A model generated the notes under the pieces. That model was given only the letters and a program-made list of their open reading frames with translations. It was not told the DNA's origin and searched no databases. Positions 1-7,922 of a stretch of 64,000 bases of DNA are shown here, one piece after another. Source of the stretch: Cyclobacteriaceae bacterium (lineage in GTDB: Bacteria > Bacteroidota > Bacteroidia > Cytophagales > Cyclobacteriaceae). Position numbers and translations under genes: made by a program. How positions within the stretch are numbered: the stretch's first letter is position 1; each line of letters starts with the position of its first letter. The DNA lies in NCBI GenBank assembly GCA_023151255.1, contig JAKLJG010000003.1:1-64000 (forward strand), given 5' to 3'.

Positions 1-1
1 A

Positions 2-982
2 ACAGCTAAGTTCAAATGTGAGGTGTTGGGCAAACTAACACCCCCCTTAATCCCCCCTCAAGGGGGGATTTTAAAAACAGGAGTGGATTTAACCGGGGGC
101 TTTGGTGTTGATTCGTTCTTTCTTAGCCAATTGTTCGAATACTATTACCACGTTGAATCAAACATTGAACTCCTTAAAATTACGCAGCATAATCACCAGC
201 AACTCGGAAACAAAAATATAACGTACCACTGTACAACCGCTGAGGAATTCTTAAAAACATTTCATGGTACTATTAACTTCATCTATCTGGACCCCTCGCG
301 CAGAACAACCGGTAACAAAAAGGTAATACAACTTAGTGATTGCCTGCCCAATGTTACCGCGTTATTGCCTGCATTACTTAAAAAGTCTTCGCTGGTTTTG
401 ATCAAAACCTCGCCCCTGCTGGATATTCACCGCGGATTGAACGAGTTGAAGTCCGTAAGCCATGTGTTTGTTGTTTCAGTTGCCAATGAATGCAAAGAAG
501 TTCTGTTTTTATGCCAGGCCGGTTTTTCAGAAGAGCCGGTTATCCATGCCGTAAACCTGCAATCGCCCCATGGTGAATTTACCTTCCGGTTCAGCGAAGA
601 GAGAAAATCATCTGCAGCATTTTCTGAACCACTCGCCTACTTATATGAACCGAATTCATCGGTTATGAAAGCCGGGGCATTTAAATGTCTTGCTTCACGA
701 TTTGGATTATTGAAACTTCATACGAGCACTCATATTTACACAGCTGATAAATTACACGATGAATTTCCAGGCCGGATTTTCAAACTCATTTCACTGGTGG
801 TGCCGAATCAAATCCAAAAAATTTTTCCGACAAAACAGGCCAACATTATCAGCCGCAATTACCCGTTAACACCCGAACAACTAAAAAAGAAATTTAACCT
901 TTATGATGGCGGGGCCGACTACCTCATCGCAGCCACAGGTCTAAAGAAAAAATATTTAATCGCAGCCAGCAGAATAAAGTAA
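2..982 (+). CDS. THUMP-like class I SAM-dependent methyltransferase, 5' end outside window
   Basis: Rossmann-fold methyltransferase with a THUMP-like C-terminus, a family presumed to act on RNA. The SAM-binding loop is GVDLTGGFGVDSFF; the catalytic-type motif YLDPSRR is followed by the typical LSDCLPNV. The frame is open to the left window edge (TAKFKCE precedes the first GTG at 23), and family members begin well upstream, so this is the C-terminal part of a longer protein. Just before the SAM loop the reading frame carries an extra stretch, LTPPLIPPQGGILK, encoded by a GC-rich palindrome; relatives as I remember them go almost directly from the conserved TAxxKA region to VDLTGG. It ends exactly where the convergent small membrane gene ends. 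The family call is confident, the substrate unknown. Confidence 0.85.
   Translation, partial: TAKFKCEVLGKLTPPLIPPQGGILKTGVDLTGGFGVDSFFLSQLFEYYYHVESNIELLKITQHNHQQLGNKNITYHCTTAEEFLKTFHGTINFIYLDPSRRTTGNKKVIQLSDCLPNVTALLPALLKKSSLVLIKTSPLLDIHRGLNELKSVSHVFVVSVANECKEVLFLCQAGFSEEPVIHAVNLQSPHGEFTFRFSEERKSSAAFSEPLAYLYEPNSSVMKAGAFKCLASRFGLLKLHTSTHIYTADKLHDEFPGRIFKLISLVVPNQIQKIFPTKQANIISRNYPLTPEQLKKKFNLYDGGADYLIAATGLKKKYLIAASRIK
49..70. repeat. palindromic repeat element inside the methyltransferase frame
   Basis: AATCCCCCC and GGGGGGATT form a perfect 9-bp stem around a TCAA loop, preceded by another C run at 41-46. The element is in frame and encodes PPLIPPQGG. C/G-run palindromes of this kind are, to my recollection, scattered in intergenic DNA of Bacteroidota; here one sits in the coding region of a conserved protein. 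Confidence 0.7.
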
Positions 983-1189
983 TTATGACAGCCAGGCCAT
1001 AATCCAGTAAAGCACATAGCAAATAAGGGCAGCCAACCCGTAAACTTTAATAATCTTTCTGCGGTTCTGCACATCTTCCCACCACAGCATGAGCCAGGGT
1101 TTAAATAGACCGATCGTCAGAAACAACAAACAGGCCATCGTAAGCAGCAAAAAGAATAAGCGTACTTGTTCCACCGCCTGAATGTACAA
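983..1189 (-). CDS. small membrane protein of unknown function
   Basis: 68 residues with two hydrophobic segments: about 9-28 (LFFLLLTMACLLFLTIGLF) and 49-67 (YGLAALICYVLYWIMAWL), joined by a charged WWEDVQNRRK loop. This suggests a two-pass inner membrane protein. Its stop codon directly abuts the stop of the convergent methyltransferase, an arrangement repeated elsewhere in the window. No domain is recognised; the clear membrane pattern and tight packing argue that it is real. Confidence 0.6.
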   Translation of the reverse strand: MYIQAVEQVRLFFLLLTMACLLFLTIGLFKPWLMLWWEDVQNRRKIIKVYGLAALICYVLYWIMAWLS

Positions 1190-1371
1190 CTACCTTAACT
1201 ATTAAGCACGCGGATTTGAAAAAGCCTTACCGGGTCGCCCACAAAGCACCTTCACCATAACAGTTGCCTCTTTGTTGCCCTCGGTGCGCAAAGGGCCTCA
1301 TATTAATGATAAGTATCTGCTACGAATAAGGAGGCAATAGAAGAATAATAATCAAATACATAAACATCATT

Positions 1372-1379
1372 TATCTTTG
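1372..1379 (+). promoter_or_regulatory. Bacteroidota -7 promoter element of mfd
   Basis: TATCTTTG matches the Bacteroidota -7 consensus TAnnTTTG exactly. Transcription would begin near 1386, leaving a leader of roughly 15 nt before the TTG start at 1402. No clear -33 TTTG is visible. Confidence 0.5.
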
Positions 1380-1401
1380 CAGCCCGCAGTAAACAGATAG
1401 A

Positions 1402-4400
1402 TTGAGGGCGAGTGATTTTTTAAACCAGTATTGCGCGGATGGTCTGGTGCAGACCGTAGCCGAAGGAATTACTGCGCCCGAAACACAGAATATCCTCCTA
1501 AAAAATCTTGCCGGAAGTCTGGATGCAGTACTTGTTGCTGCATGCTTCCGCTTACACCCCCGCGATTACTTTATTATTCTGCACGACCGGGAAGAGGCCG
1601 CTTATTTTCAAAATGACCTTCAGCAGTTGCTTGACCGTGAAATTTACTTATTCCCGATGTCGTATAAACGGCCCTATGAGTATGAAGAAACGGAGAATGC
1701 CAATGTACTCATGCGTACCGAGGTACTAAACCTCATTGCAACAAAAAATCAACCTCAACTCATTGTATCTTATCCTGAGGCCCTCTCAGAAAAAGTAATC
1801 AACAAACGATCGCTCACATCAAACACGTTTCAAGTAATCACCGGTTCCAGCCTGGATATCGGTTTTCTTGAGGAGTTTCTTCACGCGTACGATTTTGAGA
1901 AAACCGATTTTGTTTACGAAGCGGGCCAGTTTGCCGTGCGAGGCGGCATTATTGATGTATTCTCCTTCGCACACGAGCTTCCTTACCGGATTGAATTAGT
2001 TGGCTCCGAAGTAGAAAGTATCCGTTCATTCGATCCGGCATCCCAGCTATCCGTTGAACAACTGAATCAGGTTAACCTGATACCCGATGTACAAACCCGA
2101 CTGGTAACAGAACAGCGGCAATCGGTTTTTGAATTCCTTCCGAAGGATACTGTATTGTGGTTCAAAGATTACCAGCTTACCCGGGATGCTGTTCAACAAA
2201 GTTTTGATAAGGTTGAGGGCTCTTTCCAGAAAATTCTTGCTACTGCCGGAGGTTCATCGGTGCTGCTGAAGCCTGCTGAACTATTTGAGCGTGCTGATGA
2301 CTTTGTTACGCATACCCAGGCATTCCGGAAAATTGAGTTTGGCAACCGATTTTCACTATTCCCTGCCAAAACGTTCGAGTGGGCAGCCGGTGCACAGCCC
2401 GCCTTCAGCAAGAATTTTGAACTGCTGAGTAATAACCTGCTCGACTTACAACAAAAAGGATATTCCAATTTTATTGCGGCCGAGATGCCCCGGCAACTCG
2501 ATAGGCTCACGAGCATTTTTGAAGAAATCCACCCGGAGCTTCGTTTTACTCCACTTGAGTTTCCGCTTCGACAGGGCTTCGTTGACCAAAATCTGAAACT
2601 TGCCTGTTATACTGACCACCAGATTTTCGAACGCTTTCACCGCTATCATGCGCGCGAAAAATTCAGCAAGTCAAAAGCGCTGACGTTGCGCGAATTGCAC
2701 ACCCTTCAGCCGGGCGATTTTGTTACCCATATCGATCACGGAATTGGCAAGTTTGCAGGCCTGGAGAAAAAAGAAGTGAATGGCCACGAGCAGGAAGCCA
2801 TACGCCTGGTGTATCGCGATGACGATGTGCTATATGTTAGCATACATTCTCTTCACAAAATTTCAAGATACACCGGAAAAGAAGGCTCCCCTCCCCTCAT
2901 CAGTAAACTCGGCTCGCAGGAGTGGGAAACCAAAAAAGCCAAAGTAAAAAAGAAGGTAAAAGACATCGCCAAGGAGCTGATTGAACTTTATGCCAAACGC
3001 AAATCGGCTCCAGGGTTCTCGTTCTCGCCTGACAGCTACCTGCAGGCCGAGCTGGAATCATCGTTTATTTATGAAGATACCCCTGATCAGGCGAAGGCAA
3101 CCGAAGATGTTAAGCGCGACATGGAGGCCCCACATCCGATGGACAGGCTCATTTGTGGTGATGTAGGCTTTGGTAAAACCGAGGTGGCCATTCGGGCGGC
3201 CTTCAAAGCCACAACCGATGGCCGGCAGGTAGCCGTGCTGGTACCCACCACCATCCTGGCCATGCAGCATTTCCGCACGTTCAGCGAACGCCTGAGTGGA
3301 CTTCCGGTTAAGATCGATTACATTTCGCGCTTTCGCACCAATCAGGAGATAAAAAAAATCCTTGATAACGTACGCGAAGGCAAAACCGATATCCTTATTG
3401 GCACCCACCGAATCGTAAGCCATGATGTACAATTCAAAAACCTGGGCCTGCTTGTTATTGATGAGGAGCAAAAGTTTGGTGTTAAGGTGAAAGACCGCCT
3501 GAAAGAGTTGAGGGTGAATGTTGATGTGCTCACGCTTACAGCCACGCCCATACCACGCACATTGCATTTTTCATTGATGGGCGCACGCGACCTGAGTATT
3601 ATTTCAACACCGCCACCGAATCGCCAGCCCGTAACCACCGAACTGCACACCTTTCACGAAACAATTATTCGCGATGCCGTTAGTTTTGAGTTGCGCAGAG
3701 GTGGACAGGTTTTCTTTGTCCATAACCGCATTAACGATATCGAAGCGGTTGCCAACATTATTTTTAAACTGGTTCCTGATGCGCGCATTGCGGTAGCACA
3801 CGGCCAGATGGATGGTGATCGCCTCGAAAAAACAATGTTAAAATTTATTAATGGTGAATGTGATGTGTTGGTTTCAACCAACATCATTGAGTCGGGGCTG
3901 GATATACCAAACGCAAACACCATCATCATTAACCAGGCCCACCTTTTCGGCTTATCCGATCTGCATCAGATGCGCGGCCGTGTTGGTCGTTCTAACAAAA
4001 AAGCATTTTGTTATCTGCTCACTCCGCCTGCCTCCGTGCTCACGTCCGATTCACGAAAACGATTAGCCGCTTTGGAAGAATTTTCAGAACTGGGCGATGG
4101 GTTTAAAGTAGCCATGCGCGATCTGGACATTCGCGGGGCGGGAAATTTACTCGGTGCCGAACAGAGTGGTTTCATCAATGATCTTGGCTTTGAAACCTAT
4201 CATAAAATTCTTGACGATGCCGTTCAGGAGCTGAAGGAAACCGATTTCAAAGATCTGTTTGCTGAAGAGCTTGCCGAAAAGGTCAAGCTTATTGTTCAGG
4301 ATTGTGTTATCGAAACCGATCTCGAAATCCTTATTCCCGAAAATTATGTGAGCAACACCAGTGAACGCCTCCGGCTCTATGCACGACTGGACAATATCAA

Positions 4401-4779
4401 AGATGAAACCGAGTTAAGTCGCTTCGTTACCGAATTGCGCGATCGGTTTGGTGAACTGCCGCAATCGGTGGAGGCACTTATCAACACCGTGCGCCTGCGT
4501 TGGCTTGCTGAACAACTTGGTTTTGAAAAACTGTCATTAAAGAAAGGCGTGTTAAAGGGTTACTTCGTAAGTACCAATGATGCTTACTTCAATTCCGAAA
4601 CATTCGGAAAAATTCTCCGGTACATTCAAAGCCATCCCCAGCTATGCCGCCTGCGCGACCAGCATGGCAAAGCAATGGTAATCATCGAAAACATCACCGA
4701 TGTTGATGCCGCCATGGCTATTATTCATCAACTGGCGGGTCTGGAACATAAATCAGCCAGCGAAACGGTTTCAGGATAA
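1402..4779 (+). CDS. mfd: transcription-repair coupling factor Mfd
   Basis: Mfd removes stalled RNA polymerase from DNA lesions and recruits UvrA for nucleotide excision repair. At 1125 residues it has normal length: UvrB-like N-terminal domains, the RNA-polymerase-interacting segment (GDFVTHIDHGIGKFAGLEK), an SF2 translocase with Walker A GDVGFGKTE near residue 588, DEEQ near 686, TATPIPRTL, and QMRGRVGRS, then the C-terminal TRCF domain. The only start downstream of the in-frame stop at 1390 that keeps the whole N-terminus is TTG at 1402, which fits the promoter just upstream. The gene stands alone between convergent and independent neighbours. Confidence 0.97.
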   Translation: MRASDFLNQYCADGLVQTVAEGITAPETQNILLKNLAGSLDAVLVAACFRLHPRDYFIILHDREEAAYFQNDLQQLLDREIYLFPMSYKRPYEYEETENANVLMRTEVLNLIATKNQPQLIVSYPEALSEKVINKRSLTSNTFQVITGSSLDIGFLEEFLHAYDFEKTDFVYEAGQFAVRGGIIDVFSFAHELPYRIELVGSEVESIRSFDPASQLSVEQLNQVNLIPDVQTRLVTEQRQSVFEFLPKDTVLWFKDYQLTRDAVQQSFDKVEGSFQKILATAGGSSVLLKPAELFERADDFVTHTQAFRKIEFGNRFSLFPAKTFEWAAGAQPAFSKNFELLSNNLLDLQQKGYSNFIAAEMPRQLDRLTSIFEEIHPELRFTPLEFPLRQGFVDQNLKLACYTDHQIFERFHRYHAREKFSKSKALTLRELHTLQPGDFVTHIDHGIGKFAGLEKKEVNGHEQEAIRLVYRDDDVLYVSIHSLHKISRYTGKEGSPPLISKLGSQEWETKKAKVKKKVKDIAKELIELYAKRKSAPGFSFSPDSYLQAELESSFIYEDTPDQAKATEDVKRDMEAPHPMDRLICGDVGFGKTEVAIRAAFKATTDGRQVAVLVPTTILAMQHFRTFSERLSGLPVKIDYISRFRTNQEIKKILDNVREGKTDILIGTHRIVSHDVQFKNLGLLVIDEEQKFGVKVKDRLKELRVNVDVLTLTATPIPRTLHFSLMGARDLSIISTPPPNRQPVTTELHTFHETIIRDAVSFELRRGGQVFFVHNRINDIEAVANIIFKLVPDARIAVAHGQMDGDRLEKTMLKFINGECDVLVSTNIIESGLDIPNANTIIINQAHLFGLSDLHQMRGRVGRSNKKAFCYLLTPPASVLTSDSRKRLAALEEFSELGDGFKVAMRDLDIRGAGNLLGAEQSGFINDLGFETYHKILDDAVQELKETDFKDLFAEELAEKVKLIVQDCVIETDLEILIPENYVSNTSERLRLYARLDNIKDETELSRFVTELRDRFGELPQSVEALINTVRLRWLAEQLGFEKLSLKKGVLKGYFVSTNDAYFNSETFGKILRYIQSHPQLCRLRDQHGKAMVIIENITDVDAAMAIIHQLAGLEHKSASETVSG

Positions 4780-5001
4780 GACTCCCGTTCAAGTGAATAA
4801 TCAACCGCATTTGGTTAAACGGCCAAGCAACCCGATGCCAAATTTCTGGCCCCCGATTTTTATCTTTTATCTTCCGTTATAGCAAGCCATCGGAGAAACC
4901 CTTCCCCCTGTTGCGATTAGTCCATCTTAAAACAATACGTCTTGCCTAAGGGCGTTATCAGTAGGATTGTATTAAAGATTTATCAATAAAAAGTCTTCTG
5001 C

Positions 5002-5033
5002 TTGGAAAACACGCGTTTATCTCTTTATATTAG
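5002..5033 (+). promoter_or_regulatory. possible gldJ promoter
   Basis: TTG at 5002, a 21-nt spacer, then TATATTAG (one mismatch to TAnnTTTG) at 5026-5033, about 25 nt before the gldJ ATG. The rest of the 279-bp gap after mfd shows no gene. Confidence 0.35.
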
Positions 5034-5058
5034 CAGTTGCTTTAAAAACTAAAGTAAA

Positions 5059-6297
5059 ATGAGGAATTACATTAAGGTTCTTTTACTGCTTGCCGGGGCC
5101 TCTGCCGTTATATCAGGGTGCTCACTTTTTGGTAGGGGAGGCGGCAAACCCACGGCCCAAAACCCCGGGGCGGTAAGCTCGGCAACAGGTTTGGCTTATA
5201 ACGATGAAGACGAGGGGGGATTTATGGTGAATGCCTACAAAGGCCAGCCCGATGCACCCAACATGGTGTTTATTGAAGGTGGCCGTGCCGTGATGGGCTC
5301 ATTCGAAGAAGATGTGATGTCCTATCGCGATAACATTGAAAGAACAGTTTCGGTAGCCTCATTTTATATGGACGAAACTGAAATTGCCAACATTCACTGG
5401 CTTGAATACCTGCACTACCTGGCCCGCGATTCTTCGCAAGAGGTATATCAGGCTGCAAAACCCGATACAACCGTGTGGGTTGGCAAACTTGCCTTTAATG
5501 ATCCGTACGTTGAGCACTACTTGCGTTATCCCGGATTTCGTTATTTCCCGGTTGTTGGTGTAACCTGGAATCAGGCCAGTGCTTATGCTGCATGGCGTAC
5601 AAAGGCTGTGAATATGGACCTTGCCAAAAAAGCCGGTGAAGAATATGCTGAAACTGACGGTCGCATCCCGCTTGAATCAGGATTTGTTGTGCCTGCGTAT
5701 CGGTTACCTACCGAAGCTGAGTGGGAGTATGCCGCTCAGGCCATGATCGGAACGCAGTGGCTTGAGGAAATGCAAACGCATCAACGTATTTATCCGTGGG
5801 ATGGCCATGCTTTACGAAATCCTTACGGCAAGCAAATGGGCTTTATGCTGGCCAACTTTAAACGAGGCCGTGGTGACTATGCCGGTATTGCCGGTCGCTT
5901 AAATGACGGAGCACTTATCACAACCTACATTTACGAGTTCCCTCCTAATGATTACGGCTTATACAACATGGCCGGTAATGTTAGCGAGTGGGTACAGGAT
6001 GTTTATCGTCCGCTATCGTTCCAGGATTTTGATGACCTGAACCCTATACGCAGAGATGGTTTCCTCGACAAAGCATCAGGCACCGAACAAGAGGGCAACG
6101 TGTATAACAACGTTGATCGTAACCCGGAAAGTTTTACATCGCTTATCACTGATCGTGCACGGGTTTACAAAGGTGGTAGCTGGAAGGATGTTGCCTACTG
6201 GATGTCTCCCGGTACACGCAGGTTCCTCGATCAGGACAGCGCCACCGCTACAATTGGTTTCCGTTGTGCCATGATTCGGGCGGGCTCAAACTACTAA
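5059..6297 (+). CDS. gldJ: gliding motility / type IX secretion lipoprotein GldJ
   Basis: Outer membrane lipoprotein: signal peptide MRNYIKVLLLLAGASAVISG with lipobox ending at Cys21. The rest is a SUMF1/formylglycine-generating-enzyme fold (about residues 65-410) with MVFIEGGRAVMGS, SFYMDETEIANIHWLEYL, YLRYPGFRYFPVVGVTWNQA and a C-terminal KGGSWKDVAYWMSPGTRRF. The DETEIANxxWLEYL and YLRYP segments point to GldJ rather than GldK. In Flavobacterium GldJ is needed for gliding and for stability of the GldKLMN type IX secretion apparatus; it is not thought to be a sulfatase modifier. Single gene followed by a strong terminator. Confidence 0.85.
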   Translation: MRNYIKVLLLLAGASAVISGCSLFGRGGGKPTAQNPGAVSSATGLAYNDEDEGGFMVNAYKGQPDAPNMVFIEGGRAVMGSFEEDVMSYRDNIERTVSVASFYMDETEIANIHWLEYLHYLARDSSQEVYQAAKPDTTVWVGKLAFNDPYVEHYLRYPGFRYFPVVGVTWNQASAYAAWRTKAVNMDLAKKAGEEYAETDGRIPLESGFVVPAYRLPTEAEWEYAAQAMIGTQWLEEMQTHQRIYPWDGHALRNPYGKQMGFMLANFKRGRGDYAGIAGRLNDGALITTYIYEFPPNDYGLYNMAGNVSEWVQDVYRPLSFQDFDDLNPIRRDGFLDKASGTEQEGNVYNNVDRNPESFTSLITDRARVYKGGSWKDVAYWMSPGTRRFLDQDSATATIGFRCAMIRAGSNY

Positions 6298-6322
6298 AAC
6301 ATAAAATTGCCTTTATGAAAAA

Positions 6323-6350
6323 GCCTCCGGTAATACCGGGGGCTTTTTTT
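6323..6350 (+). terminator. rho-independent terminator between gldJ and comF
   Basis: A 9-bp stem GCCTCCGGT / ACCGGGGGC with loop AAT is followed by seven T and preceded by A residues, so it can act in both directions. It overlaps the last codon of the convergent comF by two bases. Confidence 0.85.
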
Positions 6351-7053
6351 ATTCGCCTGCATAGGCAATACTCACCACGCTTAACGGATAACAACCCGCC
6401 TTTAGCAGCACATCGCCACAAGCTTCAATGGTTGCCCCGGTGGTGATCACATCATCGACCAAAAGCACATGCTTCCCTGCTACGGCCAGCGGATTTGTTA
6501 CTGTAAAGACATCGCTCACATTTTCCCAACGCTTAAGGCGGCTTTTGCGCGTTTGAGTTTCTGTGTTAACCGCACGTTTTACGACTGTGGTTTCAACTGC
6601 AACATTTAAAGCGGCAGCCAAACCGATGGCAAACTCTTCGCTTTGGTTATAGCCCCTTCGCTTTATTTTCCATTCGTGAAGCGGAATCGGAATAATTACA
6701 TCGAATTGCCGGTCATAACCCGCCTGCGCCAATTCATTACCGTAAACGCGCCCAAGCATCCGGCCAATTTCAGGCCGGTTGTTGTATTTTAATTCGTGGA
6801 GCAACTCCTGCACCATACTACCTTTACGGAATAACAAAAATGCGCCCGCAAATTGCAGGGGTAACCTGCTGCCAATCCTTAAGGCTAACGGATTATTATT
6901 AACCAAGTGATAATCGGTACGCGGCAGATGATAGATACAGCGGGTACATATTATCTCCTCTCCCTTTGCCAGGCCCGATTTACAGGCCGCGCAATAATTT
7001 GGATAAATAAGTGATACCAGGTCGGCAGCAATATCGGCCAGTGCAGATTTCAG
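6349..7053 (-). CDS. ComF-family amidophosphoribosyltransferase-like protein, non-ATG start
   Basis: ComF/GntX family: a four-cysteine zinc-ribbon N-terminus (YCAACKSG...IICTRC) and a phosphoribosyltransferase domain with the PRPP loop VLLVDDVITTGAT and RGYNQSEEFA. The family is linked to DNA uptake, although its enzymatic role is unclear. The obvious initiation codon for the C-terminal part is TTG at 6906, but the same frame continues upstream without a stop through the whole zinc ribbon. The in-frame TGA is at 7069-7071 and no ATG or GTG lies between. I place the start tentatively at CTG 7053 (234 aa). The start is uncertain; the family call is firm. Confidence 0.8.
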   Translation of the reverse strand: MKSALADIAADLVSLIYPNYCAACKSGLAKGEEIICTRCIYHLPRTDYHLVNNNPLALRIGSRLPLQFAGAFLLFRKGSMVQELLHELKYNNRPEIGRMLGRVYGNELAQAGYDRQFDVIIPIPLHEWKIKRRGYNQSEEFAIGLAAALNVAVETTVVKRAVNTETQTRKSRLKRWENVSDVFTVTNPLAVAGKHVLLVDDVITTGATIEACGDVLLKAGCYPLSVVSIAYAGE

Positions 7054-7101
7054 TTTGGTATATTTACATCAATTAAATTACTAAAAAATAAATTGGCAGA
7101 A

Positions 7102-7443
7102 ATGGGACTGGTTACCGACTTCAACAAGTATCGGAGCAAAATGAATGAAAAGATTCTGGCTTCTGATAATCTGATCATCAAACGCATCTTCAACCTGGAT
7201 ACCAACGCTTACACATCAGGGGTACTTGATTTGAAAACCAAGGAACTTATTGGTTTAACCTGCTCGTTGGTTTTGCGGTGTGATGACTGTGTAAAGTACC
7301 ATCTTGGCAAGTGTAAAGAAGTTGGCCTTACCACCGAACAGGTAAACGAAGCCATGGGTATAGCTACCTTAATTGGCGGAACAATTGTCATTCCTCATTT
7401 GCGCAGGGCTTTTGAATACTGGGAAGCGTTAGATAATGTATAA
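7102..7443 (+). CDS. AhpD-like carboxymuconolactone decarboxylase family protein
   Basis: Small alpha-helical protein (113 aa) with the redox motif CDDCVKYH (CxxCxxxH) near residue 59, as in AhpD-type peroxidase partners and the wider CMD family. C-terminal EAMGIATLIGGTIVIPHLRRAFEYW is typical. ATG at 7102 is preferred over the in-frame TTG at 7093. It overlaps the next gene by 8 bp, so the two are probably co-translated. Likely a thiol-dependent peroxide or hydroperoxide function; the precise substrate cannot be told. Confidence 0.8.
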   Translation: MGLVTDFNKYRSKMNEKILASDNLIIKRIFNLDTNAYTSGVLDLKTKELIGLTCSLVLRCDDCVKYHLGKCKEVGLTTEQVNEAMGIATLIGGTIVIPHLRRAFEYWEALDNV

Positions 7444-7813
7444 GCGTGATCTTGACCTGGAACGAAGGTGGCAGAAACTGCTTGACAAGCTGAAAGCCGT
7501 TATTGGCAAAAAACCAAAAGATTTAAATGCCGTGTTGTTCCTAATCGGTGTGCAGGAACTGGGTCAGGGACAAAAATTTTTCTCAAAAGAAGAAAAACAG
7601 GATTTAATGCACATTGCCATCTGCCGGATACTCAGCAGTTCAGGATACTACAGCTTAGTTGGGCTGGATGAACAAGGATGGCCACATTGGAAACTGGAAA
7701 AAAAACTGCCCAATTTTGACTTGCTTGAACAGGAAAAACTCCTGAAAATGCATGTCATCGACTATTTTGAAGAAGAATATAACTGGTCGTTTGACGTCCG
7801 TTCTTCGGATTAG
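7436..7813 (+). CDS. conserved hypothetical protein, partner of AhpD-like gene
   Basis: 125-residue soluble protein, no signal peptide or membrane segment. It has a helical N-terminus (LDLERRWQKLLDKL), a central ALFLIGVQELGQG-like helix (AVLFLIGVQELGQGQKFFS) and an acidic, aromatic C-terminus (DYFEEEYNWSF). It overlaps the AhpD-like gene by 8 bp, suggesting translational coupling and a linked role. I do not recognise a characterised family. Confidence 0.7.
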   Translation: MYKRDLDLERRWQKLLDKLKAVIGKKPKDLNAVLFLIGVQELGQGQKFFSKEEKQDLMHIAICRILSSSGYYSLVGLDEQGWPHWKLEKKLPNFDLLEQEKLLKMHVIDYFEEEYNWSFDVRSSD

Positions 7814-7829
7814 CTTAAACACAAAACCG

Positions 7830-7861
7830 TTTGTTCCCTGCTTGCAGAGCATTTATCTTTA
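7830..7861 (+). promoter_or_regulatory. promoter for the DUF4175 operon
   Basis: TTTG at 7830-7833, a 20-nt spacer, then TATCTTTA (7854-7861, one mismatch to TAnnTTTG). This is the best-spaced -33/-7 pair in the window and lies 60 bp before the ATG at 7923. Confidence 0.5.
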
Positions 7862-7922
7862 GGTTGCTTCAGAAAAACTTTGAGGTTACTGTTAACGTTT
7901 CCATCTGTATAATGGCAAGTGC

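Noticed and set aside
1190-1401. Gene in the gap before mfd
   Set aside because: No ORF with a start and coding character on either strand; only the promoter element is supported.
3058-3567. 169-codon ORF antisense to mfd
   Set aside because: It lies inside the conserved helicase region of mfd, has no signature, and its composition is that of a shadow frame.
5059-6297. Assignment as formylglycine-generating enzyme
   Set aside because: Lipoprotein signal and GldJ-type segments (DETEIANIHWLEYL, YLRYP) favour GldJ, which shares only the fold.
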